From Cryptomeria japonica (Eukaryota; Streptophyta; Pinopsida; Cupressales; Cupressaceae): DNA of 64,000 bases. The position numbers and the translations under genes are program-made. The DNA is taken from NCBI RefSeq assembly GCF_030272615.1, contig NW_026728925.1:308001-372000 (forward strand). The letters are read 5' to 3'. Below the pieces are notes generated by a model. It was not told the origin of the DNA. It did not search any database and saw only the letters and a program-made list of their open reading frames with translations. Of this stretch, positions 1-7,595 are shown one piece after another. How positions within the stretch are numbered: the stretch's first letter is position 1; every line of letters begins with the position of its first letter.

Positions 1-440
1 TTGCAAGCCTTCTCTTTTGAATGGACTAAGTAGTTAGGAAAGAAACTAGTTTTATACTTCATTTGTGTTAGACATGTTTTTATTGTCTAATTAAAAACAA
101 TGCAATTGGATATACATTTGTCTTGTAGAAGTTATAGATTTTTTATTATTTCTTTACTATCCTTATCCTTAATATACTAGGATTTATATAGCATAAGAAT
201 ATCTAATTAAGTAATAAATTTTCTTAGTCCCCCTATTTATCTTTTTGGGTGAAATATTGATAAAATGAAGGATACAATATGTATCATGATTGAAGAACTA
301 TAACCATAATTATGGCTATCCTATAGTTCATCATTACTCGTCTACTTTTATGCCTAACCAAGTGATATCTCTAGTAATCATATGGTACATGTATGAGGTG
401 GATAATATTTTATTTTAAGTAGCATTAGAAAGATGGTTCC

Positions 441-1240
441 TATTAGAGTAAAAGGTTTTATTTACTAAATTAATTTAATCATATTGATTAATTAACTAAG
501 TCACCTTTTCCTTTTTTCACTTAAGCTAAATTTAGGAAGCTTTTTGGGGAATTTAATAATTATTTTATTTCATGCATTCATCCCTTAGGGTTTGCTTTAG
601 GGTTTTGATCTCCTTTATTAAACAATTGATCTCATTGTAATTATTCATTCTGGCAAGTTAATTCATTTGTGATTCTTCTTGCAATTGTCTCCAATTATTC
701 TTGCACTCTCTTGTTTGTAGGATTTTCTCTTGTACGTGGCAGGTATTTGCATGCAGGCGATTATTGGGCATTGTGGAATTCATCAATCATGAATTCTATC
801 ATGGTATCAGAAGTCCAGACCTGATGCACCTCATTCATCAAATTTGATATTTTCCTTATGAATATTTTTTGTTTGCATCTTGGGTCAATTTGAATCTCAA
901 AATAAGATCTCTGAGGATTTGAAAATTCACCTTTTTTTGTGATCAAGGGGGGCGCCTATTGTTTTGGACCACCACCACCAGTGGTTAGAGACCTCCTCCC
1001 CTCCCCGACTGCCCTCCACCACCTCATGCCATCAACGGACCACCACCGCGCCACCAGTTTCATTGTTAGAAGCCTTTTTGAGCCTATTGGGATTTTTTTG
1101 TGATATTGGGAGCAAACAGAGGCGTTCTTCGATAAACCATATATTGAAGTAGAATTTATTTTAGATTTCATTTCTGGTTTGACCTTTTCTATTTTAGAAT
1201 TGATGTAAACTTTTGTTTTAATCTTTTCTATTTTGTTTTA
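441..1240 (+). mobile_element. Truncated LTR-retrotransposon fragment (LTR, primer-binding site, leader)
   Basis: The segment 441-801 reads like a plant LTR: it starts TATTAGAG (a one-base change from a TGTTAGAG start) and ends TCTATCA. It is followed directly by TGGTATCAGA at 802-811, the usual match to the 3' end of initiator-methionine tRNA used for priming by Ty1/copia-type elements. A leader follows, with a GC-rich, CCACCA-rich patch at 965-1060. There is no gag, pol or second LTR, so the element is badly truncated. The left edge coincides with the point where similarity between blocks A and B stops, which supports it as an insertion boundary. The right edge is approximate. Confidence 0.65.
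802..811 (+). other. Retroelement primer-binding site
   Basis: TGGTATCAGA immediately after a CA-ended LTR-like segment. It matches the start of the plant initiator-Met tRNA primer-binding site (TGGTATCAGAGC) for ten bases and then diverges (AG instead of GC). Confidence 0.65.
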
Positions 1241-1244
1241 ACCG

Positions 1245-1421
1245 TTATCTCGTCATACTAACTGCCAAAACGAACCTGAAGCAAAGATGCGTGATAAAGA
1301 GAGTATATTGTATTTATAAACAGAGTGCAAGCGTTTGTATAGGTCAAGAGTGATATTCGGTGAAAAAGGGTGAGATTCAAAGTAAAACAATGGAGCGTTG
1401 AATTGCAGCATTTTAAGAGGC
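1245..1421 (-). pseudogene. Relic of a third secreted-peptide gene: promoter, leader and start codon only
   Basis: Read on the minus strand, this stretch matches the promoters of the two intact peptide genes. It has the upstream motif GTGATATTC, an ATTCAAAGTAAAA stretch, GAATTGCAGCATTT (compare GGAACTGCAACATTT), a W-box TTGACC at 1347-1342, a TATA box (TATAAATA) at 1318-1311, and the pre-start sequence GGCAGTTAGTATG (compare GGCAATTAGTATG). The first ATG in the leader is at 1256-1254, but it is followed by only two codons and a TAA (1247-1245). Similarity to the coding region ends a few bases past the ATG. The rest of the gene is missing, and retroelement-derived sequence lies in its place. 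It may still be transcribed, but it cannot make the peptide. Confidence 0.8.
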
Positions 1422-2631
1422 TCGAGCTCAAAAGATGCTTTTATTTTTCTTGAACCAAACAATACAGTAGAAGTTCAATGCATTTTTGGTTTCACCATTT
1501 TTCTTTTCATACAACCCTTTATAATTTATAAAAACGTTTTTCAATAAATTTTTTAATTTTAACCAAAATTGAAATGGTCAAGCAAAGAAAAAAAATGTTG
1601 AATAGCAGCAATGAGTATGCTGATCTTGAATGCTATTCATTATTGAAAAAGTGTCTTTGATGACAAAGTGGACGTTATGATAAGTACAATAATTGAAAGG
1701 ATACAATTTTAAAGGAAAAATCTTCAGAATCCTATCATCTAAAGTATCATAAATTGATGGAACCTCAAACCGTACATTTTAAAATCTCTCCCAATGGGAT
1801 GTTTCTTTTGAAATATTTTTTTTGTGTGCAAGGGTGAGCTAGTCATAGTTCTAGTCTTTTCATGACCCCTTTTCTCCCAAGTACAATAGTTTGGAGTTGA
1901 GATGCACTTTCTATTATTCCACTTTGGTTTTTTGTTCTTCCAATCATGGATCTTTAATTTACATCTTTATGTCTCTTTTACCATTTATTAATAGGTAACA
2001 TTACCTTTTAGCTATATACCATCATTTCATTCTTTCTAGTTGTCCTTTCCTTTATTGATGTTTTGTTATTAGCCTTAATAGCTTAATAATCTTTGATGAG
2101 TGACCACTTTAATGAATTGTCAAAATTTATTTGTATCCCTTTGTTGTTATTGCATCTATATTCTTTTTTGTTTTCTATGAAGGAAGGTATAGTTAGAACC
2201 ATTATGGTCCTTGTATCAAGTGTGCATGTTATAATATGATAGATGATAACTTTCATTTTCTTTATATGTCAATCTAACATCAACAAGAGCATCGCTTATC
2301 ATAGAATCTACCCACCTATGTGGTACAGTTGAAAGAACTAACATTTGGCTTGTTGCCAATAGAAATTTTCTATTTGTCTACATGTGTTCAATCCCTTTGT
2401 GAGATGTAAGAGGATCATTTGATAATAATATGTCATGTTTCTCTAAAGACTTAAAAGGGAGTTTTTGTTTGAGATATCTCATTCTTTGTTGCTTGTGGCC
2501 TATGAATTTTTTATGTTGAGGCGTCCCCCTCCTCTTGTATTATGAGATTTTCCTTGTACCGACAAGTATATATTGATGTGTGATAAGATTCAACATATTT
2601 CCCACATCACTTCAACATATACTTGTTGCAG
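1422..2631. other. Spacer without recognised gene
   Basis: No convincing gene. The two visible structures are a 9-bp inverted repeat, TGAATAGCA at 1599-1607 against TGCTATTCA at 1631-1639, with a nested CAGCA/TGCTG inside it, and a longer imperfect inverted repeat at 2562-2582 and 2603-2626 (ACAAGTATAT ... ATATACTTGT). The second one sits right at the edge where similarity between blocks A and B begins, so it may be the end of an old inserted element. The stretch recurs in every unit at +9,043. Confidence 0.5.
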
Positions 2632-4470
2632 GTAGCATGTGCCAACTTCTTGTGATATGAGTGCTCCATACATACAACCAACCTCTCCTCCCCAATTGTC
2701 AATATTCTTAGTGACAAATAGCTGAAATGTGGCATTCTCTTCAATACATCACATAGGCTCTTGAAATCTATATGTGCTAGATAATTTTAATTCACCACTT
2801 AGCAATATGTGATATGGTAATAATTATTTTCTCAAAGAAAATAAACAACAATCATGTAATGAAATTTTTAACAGGTTAAACACTTCGAAAAATTAAAAAT
2901 TAAACCATTAATGCAATACATTAGAACATGGGAATATGTTTGCCATTATTAGAGTGGGAAGAATAAATGGGTTGGTATAGCTCTCCATTGACTAATTTTC
3001 CTAAGGTACTGTGTCAACTTCAAAATAATGTTTGTATAGTTTTTCAATTCTATTTTATTTAGTGCAGCATTTCTAGTCTTTAAATTTGATGCAAAATGAA
3101 AGGGTTTCCATGTGCATTCAAGTATGTCCTTAACTTCTCCTTTCAATATTAAAAAAAATATATTTTATCTATTTGAGAAAATTTCTTAAGAGGAAGATAA
3201 AAAAAAAAATTGTGCTCGTTATCAAACTATGATTTTTTGTTCCTTGGGAGATAGATAAAATTTGAGTGATTTGATGAGTTCCATAGAATGATAAACAAAT
3301 TTGAAAAAGATAAAATTAATGGATGGTGTCCTAGCGATTCATTTCAAGAACATTCTTGAATTTAGGAAGAATATCAAATTTCCTATATGTAGATGGTATC
3401 TATTTGATTATTTATTTAACAAGTTTTTTGTGCCTAGCATAATGGATAATCATTATAGGTTTCACCTTGTCAATGTAGTTATCCTTAATTTATTCCTTTG
3501 TGAATATTTGTTGGGTCTCATATGTAAGAAATACTATCATAAGACCCATGAAGTTAAATATTTAAAGAGGGTAGAGTTACTTACAAATACAAATAAATTA
3601 ACAAGTTTTATTTGACCTAACTCCATGTTTCACTAAAACTAATTCCTTATGAGCTTGCCACTAAATATGGTTGAGACATAATAGTCCTAGGGTGATTTAC
3701 TTTTGGAGGAATATAATCAAGTCCAATGTACAGTAAATAGTGTTGAAGACTTGCTCAAGAAATGAACTATAGCCCTTTGAAATTTACAAATTTGAGGGAT
3801 ATTTCAATTCAAATTATTACATATTATGCTAGGTCCTAGAAATGTAGTGTAATTAATAAATATGCATATGTCTATGACGCTTGTTTTGAATGTTCATTTT
3901 TTTTAATGTAAATAGGCTATTTGAGTATTTGGACCATGGATCATACAGGGAATATACAAATATATTATTAATTTTAAAATCACTTACCCTCCCTATATCT
4001 CCATATGGTATATCACCCTTTTTCACACTTTCTTGGAAGCCTTCTCTAGTTAATGGACAAAGTAGGTAGGAAATTAATGGGTTCTATACTTCATCTATGT
4101 TAAAGATGTAGTGTTTGTTTGAATGAACCCTTTGTGGCTATATATACATTTCTCATCTAGAAATTGTAGAAATTTTTAGTATTTCTTTATTACCCTTATG
4201 TTGAATATATTACGATTTTTGTAGAAGAAGTCTGTCTAATTAAGTAATGAATTTACTTAGTACCCATATTTCTTCTTTTTGGGAAAAGGTTGATGATAAT
4301 ATAGGATACAATATGTATCACTATTGAAGAATTGTAATCAAAATTTATGTTTCTCCTATGGTTCCTCATTACTTGTTTCTTTATAACCAACTAATAGTTA
4401 TAGTAATCATATGGTACATGTATGAGGTGGATAAATTTCATTCTAAGTAGCATTAGAAAGATAGTTACAA
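2632..4470. repeat. Spacer block A (diverged duplicate of block B)
   Basis: About 1.84 kb that aligns along its length, with many substitutions and small indels, to 7596-9483 (block B, running across the unit boundary). Shared landmarks in the same order include CAACTTCTTGTGATATGA, TTTTCCTAAGGTA, GGTGTCCTAGC, CATATGTAAGAAATA, ATGCATATGTCTA and ATCATATGGTACATGTATG. Similarity starts sharply at GTAGCAT (2632 and 7596) and stops at 4470 and 9483. This divergence is far greater than that between tandem units, so the duplication is much older than the array. Confidence 0.85.
3288..3615 (+). pseudogene. Possible old coding relic in block A
   Basis: An open frame (first ATG 3319, end 3615, 98 residues) whose translation aligns to the frame at 8339-8530 in block B: VLA near the start, LFDYLFNKFF against LLDYFIKKLL, LVNVVILN against LAKVIIFN, and ICKKYY further on, which block B has only after its stop. 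In block A the matching start (ATG at 3288, reading KFEK) is out of frame with the rest because of a 2-base difference near 3320, so it is broken. I do not recognise the protein. The shared frame could also be chance in AT-rich DNA. Confidence 0.3.
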
Positions 4471-4809
4471 CATTACCAATTTGAAGCTGAGAACATCACT
4501 ATATTATTAAGGGAGTCTTATGATCTTGTGGCTGGAATGGTGAAAGGTTATGGACTAAAATTGTATAAGAAAATATATTAAAATCCCAAGAATATTATTC
4601 ATAGAGTGTTCACTAAAATATTGGAAGGTCTTTTAATAAGAATAAATAATTTGAAGGGGATTATTTGTGAAGGAAATCCATAAAAAACTGAGAGAGATGG
4701 TAGGATGGACAATATGGATAGGATGGTAGGAGCTGAGTTGATGTGGAAGTTGAATGATTTAGGGTATAAATGATGTTTCAATGATATCAAAGACACAATG
4801 AAGATATAA
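4471..4809 (+). pseudogene. Possible coding relic just past block A
   Basis: Reading from 4471, 113 codons have only four stops, the last at 4807-4809, in a region where a random AT-rich frame would be expected to have more. The translation includes a mixed, protein-like stretch (FEAENITILLRESYDLV). It starts exactly where similarity to block B ends. No family recognised. This may be chance, and nothing supports a working gene. Confidence 0.2.
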
Positions 4810-5920
4810 TAGATTCTATAACTTTTAAGGTTGGGAAACACACACATAATAAACATGTATTTTTTCCATCCCATTGACGGTAGGAAGAATGTGATAATTA
4901 GGCATAGTAGCTTATGGATATTTTTGGAGACAATTTCATGGAAGATGTAAGGAAAAAAAAATGTTTATAATTCTTCTCTAATAAATCTCTATGGTAGCTA
5001 ACTACCAATTAAAAGTGTAGAATTTTTGTGTGAAAAATGGAGATGAAACTCAAATAGCTAACTATCAATTGGCCAAAATATCTAGCTATACTATTGAGGA
5101 CCAATTTATCATAAATGAGGCACTCAAGATAGTTGTCATATTTGTAGTATGTCACTAAAAAAAATGAAAAAGTGTAGGGGACCATGACGCAAAGCTTGAA
5201 CATATTAAATCTTGGTCCCCACAAAATGATTTGAAGCTTTAGGCAAAGCATATGGCCATGAATATTTTATAAAGGGAAAACACACCAGGGAACAATTATA
5301 GCTTGCTAATGTGATTGAATAGAACCCATTCAATGGTCTTGATTAAATTATTATTGTAAGAGAACTAAAGCTCTAAAGGCGAGCAAAGAATTTGACAATG
5401 TATGATTTTAATGTCAACATTATTATGAAGGAAAAGGTTTCCACATTGTTTTGTTAGAATTCTATCAACTCTTGTTCATGATTCAAATTGTCTTGGCTTC
5501 ATTAATATTTGGAATCAAATTAACTATGTGTGCTAAGCACATTACTAAAACCTTTGAACAAGATGAAATTTGCAATGGCCTGCTTCGTCGTGTTTTTCTT
5601 AATTTTCCTTTAAATTTTTACATTAAAAAAATTATATATTACATAAAAATTGGTAAACCCTAACATAATATTTGGAGTGACAAATATACATTATAATGTG
5701 TATTAAAGCTTTGGTCAGATCCAAACCATAACGTACGGCCTGTTGTAGCAGGCTCATCATATAAGTTGTGTATGTTTTACAAAGCGCGATTAAAATCTTA
5801 CTAATTTATAATCCTTTCAAGTATTATGGATAGGCCCTTTCTTAGTTTTCTCAAACACGTAACTTTTTGTGACACCATAGCAAAAGTCTGTTGAAATTTT
5901 TTATGTACCTTTCGTGAATC
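4810..5920. other. Spacer without recognised gene
   Basis: No convincing gene. The small structures seen are a direct repeat TAGCTAACTA(C/T)CAATT at 4995-5010 and 5055-5070, an 8-bp inverted repeat GGGGACCA at 5177-5184 against TGGTCCCC at 5213-5220, and a short hairpin GCCTG-TTGTAG-CAGGC at 5738-5753. A 70-codon frame at 5451-5663 has no ATG start and no recognisable content. The stretch recurs in every unit. Confidence 0.5.
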
Positions 5921-6153
5921 ATATTTAAGATTTGATTAAACTGAATATGTATATTCTTCAATACAAATGAAATTATATCCACTCAAGATAGATGAAAGCG
6001 ATCTGGCCTTTAAAATGTGTCAGTGGTTAGTCAATGGCGATAGATGATATTTCTCCCTATCACCGCAGATCTGGATTGAAAAATACGTAAATGTATACTG
6101 GGTATCCATGGCAGAATATCTTAATTAGGTGATTGGATCCACAATAAGTGTAT

Positions 6154-6342
6154 TCAACAGCAACTAGGATCTGGAATGTTGCCTTCACAGTTAGGACACG
6201 ACGCTAACATCTCCACAATTTCAAGCAGATTATCAATGCCTGCATTTATATTCACTATTTTGTTGAGGATTGGTCGAGCAGAGACAGCGAGGGAAAACAC
6301 AACGTTGAGCACAAGCAGCAGTGCCATAACTTTCAGGAGCAT
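6154..6342 (-). CDS. Small secreted Cys-rich peptide (4-Cys paralogue)
   Basis: A 62-residue precursor, one exon, minus strand. I start it at the first ATG after the TATA box (6342). The paralogue's start lies four codons upstream, but here that codon reads ATT, so an extension would need a TTG start. Residues 1-22 form a signal peptide: LLK, then a leucine-rich core, ending AVSA. The mature chain of about 40 residues starts RPIL, has an acidic middle (DNLLEIVEML) and ends with four cysteines at 49, 52, 61 and 62 (C..C........CC). It is likely exported to the cell wall space. Family not recognised; the cysteine spacing does not match a defensin, thionin or EPF-type peptide that I know. It is transcribed away from the plus-strand paralogue at 6869. 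Type A units carry Ile32. Confidence 0.75.
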   Translation of the reverse strand: MLLKVMALLLVLNVVFSLAVSARPILNKIVNINAGIDNLLEIVEMLASCPNCEGNIPDPSCC

Positions 6343-6456
6343 CGATCTCGACAATACTAATTGGCAGAATGAATGTTAACAAATGAAAAAACGTATTCGG
6401 TTTAGCGAGATAGAGAGCGAAGATCGAGAATGGTGATGGATAAACAAGGAAAATCG

Positions 6457-6734
6457 TATTTATAGAGACAGACGACGGCGTGTGAGTATGTTTGATCAAG
6501 TCAAAATTAAAATTTGTTCAACTAGGGTGATATTCAAAGTAAAAAATGGCGCGTGGAACTGCAACATTTCAAGAGGCGACAAAGGGACTTTGAATATCAA
6601 CATTGACTTATTCATATTGCACGTCAATTGTCTTCGCTTTCTATCAAGCATGAAAGCACCTTTAACACCAATATCACCAATTTCAATTTTGACCTATTCA
6701 AACATTTGCACTCCATCGTCCATCTCTATAAATA
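6457..6734. promoter_or_regulatory. Shared bidirectional promoter of the peptide pair
   Basis: The TATA box TATAAATA lies on the minus strand at 6464-6457 (115 bp from the minus-strand start codon) and on the plus strand at 6727-6734 (135 bp from the plus-strand start codon). Between them are four TTGAC cores, the W-box recognised by WRKY factors: TTGACT minus 6504-6499, TTGACT plus 6603-6608, TTGACG minus 6627-6622 and TTGACC plus 6689-6694. The outer two sit about 35-40 bp upstream of each TATA box in equivalent positions. A 12-bp inverted repeat (6529-6540 and 6587-6598) lies in the middle. Transcripts probably start near CATCACCATTCTC, about 30 bp past each TATA box. Neither leader contains an upstream ATG. 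Confidence 0.7.
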
Positions 6735-6868
6735 CGATTTACCTGGTTTATACATCACCATTCTCGATCTTCGCTCTCTATCTCTTAAAAAATTCACTCG
6801 GCTCTTCTTTCTTCATTTGTAAACCAATACGTACGTTTCTTTGCTTGATATTCATTCTGGCAATTAGT

Positions 6869-7093
6869 ATGGACAGATCGATTCATCTGAAAGTTATGGC
6901 AGTGCTGCTCATGCTCAACGCTATGGTTTTCCTCGCTGTCTCTGCTCGACCAATCCTGACGGAAAAAGTGAATACAAATGCAAGCGTGAACAACAATGAT
7001 TCAATTGATAATCTGGTTGAAATTGTGGAGATGTTAGCATCTGGTTCTAACTGTTCAGGCAACATCAAAGATCCTAATTGCCGCAAAAGATAA
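6869..7093 (+). CDS. Small secreted peptide (2-Cys paralogue)
   Basis: A 74-residue precursor, one exon, starting at the first ATG in the leader (AGTATGG). Residues 1-26 form a signal peptide ending AVSA. The predicted mature chain (about 48 residues) starts RPIL, has an Asn-rich insert (about 35-44) absent from the minus-strand paralogue, then DNLVEIVEMLAS and a tail with two cysteines (62 and 71) ending in basic RKR. NAS (37-39) and NCS (61-63) are possible N-glycosylation sites. The paralogue's first and last cysteines (49 and 62) correspond here to Gly59 and Arg72, so at most one disulphide bond is possible. Similarity to the paralogue runs throughout, so both derive from one gene. Function unknown; secretion is a firm inference from the leader. 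Type A and C units carry Asp2. Confidence 0.75.
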   Translation: MDRSIHLKVMAVLLMLNAMVFLAVSARPILTEKVNTNASVNNNDSIDNLVEIVEMLASGSNCSGNIKDPNCRKR

Positions 7094-7355
7094 AACAATG
7101 ATGCATAGAGTTACTGTGAATCCAACGCACATAACTAAGATTTTTCGCCACGGAAATCCGCGAGAGCTTTACATTATTTGGGTATTTTGTGGTCCATGGT
7201 GACAAGGAGAAAGAGAAATATAATTAAATCCCTTGGACACTACTCGCTGACACATTTTAAAACCAGAACGCTTTCATCCATCTGGATTGCGTAATATGTA
7301 ATTATTTTTCTGTATTCAAGAATATACATATTCAGCCCAATCAAATCTTAAATAT

Positions 7356-7595
7356 CAAATTTGTTTCATTAAATATTCGTTTTCTAATTGTTCATTGTTT
7401 TCCACATTGAAGTTGGTGTGGTGGTAGCTCTAGTTTGTCGCAGAAATAACGTTTTCCTTTCTATTTCCCAATTATCATTGATCTTTTAGTGGTAAACTAT
7501 CAAACTTATATTGAGTCAAGTTTCCCTATTCCTCTTTGGATATCCCAATTACTTATACAAATTATACATATTACTTATTTATACCGTTAATTTAA
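7356..7595. other. Short spacer between inverted duplication and block B
   Basis: AT-rich, with no gene or repeat recognised. It has no counterpart next to block A. The 3' end of the plus-strand peptide transcript probably lies before this stretch. Confidence 0.5.

Larger units (their letters stand above)
5921..7355. repeat. Inverted duplication carrying the divergent peptide-gene pair
   Basis: The left arm (about 5921-6540) and the right arm (about 6661-7355) are diverged reverse complements. Matching pieces run from promoter (TTTTGAC, CTCTATAAATACGATTT), through leader (CATCACCATTCTCGATCTTC) and coding region, to about 260 bases of 3' flank (TGACACATTTTAAA, GAATATACATATTCAG, AATCAAATCTTAAATAT). 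Each arm is one complete gene with its own TATA box. The middle, about 6541-6660, is not clearly duplicated, apart from a 12-bp inverted repeat, GATATTCAAAGT at 6529-6540 against ACTTTGAATATC at 6587-6598. The same structure occurs in units 2-7 at +9,043 each. Confidence 0.9.

Noticed and set aside
584-602. Two TTAGGG-like motifs that could suggest telomere repeats
   Set aside because: Only two imperfect copies (CTTAGGG, TTTAGGG), not tandem, and inside the LTR-like segment.
956-1171. His- and Pro-rich short frames on both strands
   Set aside because: They come from the GC-rich CCACCA patch in the retroelement leader. They have no sensible start and no known domain.
1253-1462. 69-codon minus-strand frame covering the relic promoter
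   Set aside because: It runs through the TATA box and W-box of the relic, which are promoter sequence in the paralogues, and it lacks a useful start downstream of the TATA box.
2249-2406. Minus-strand stretch of about 50 codons without stops
   Set aside because: Too short, no ATG context, no family recognised, and flanked by stops on both sides.
4599-4874. 91-codon minus-strand frame
   Set aside because: Low-complexity hydrophobic translation from AT-rich DNA, no promoter, and not shared with block B.
5177-5220. GGGGACCA/TGGTCCCC inverted repeat as a microRNA precursor
   Set aside because: The stem is only 8 bp with a 28-base loop, too short for a plant microRNA hairpin.
5009-5251. 80-codon minus-strand frame
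   Set aside because: No recognisable domain or promoter. It overlaps small repeats and a hairpin and looks like chance.
6154-6354. 66-residue version of the minus-strand peptide starting at TTG
   Set aside because: Plant genes rarely start at TTG, and the first ATG (6342) keeps the signal peptide. The upstream position is the decayed ancestral start.
6233-6499. 88-codon minus-strand frame over the promoter and first part of the peptide gene
   Set aside because: It overlaps the TATA box and reads the gene in another frame; no support.
6482-7093. 203-codon open frame on the plus strand ending with the peptide gene
   Set aside because: It reads through the TATA box, the likely start site and the leader. 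The paralogue starts at the equivalent of 6869-6881, and the signal peptide lies there, so only 6869-7093 is called.
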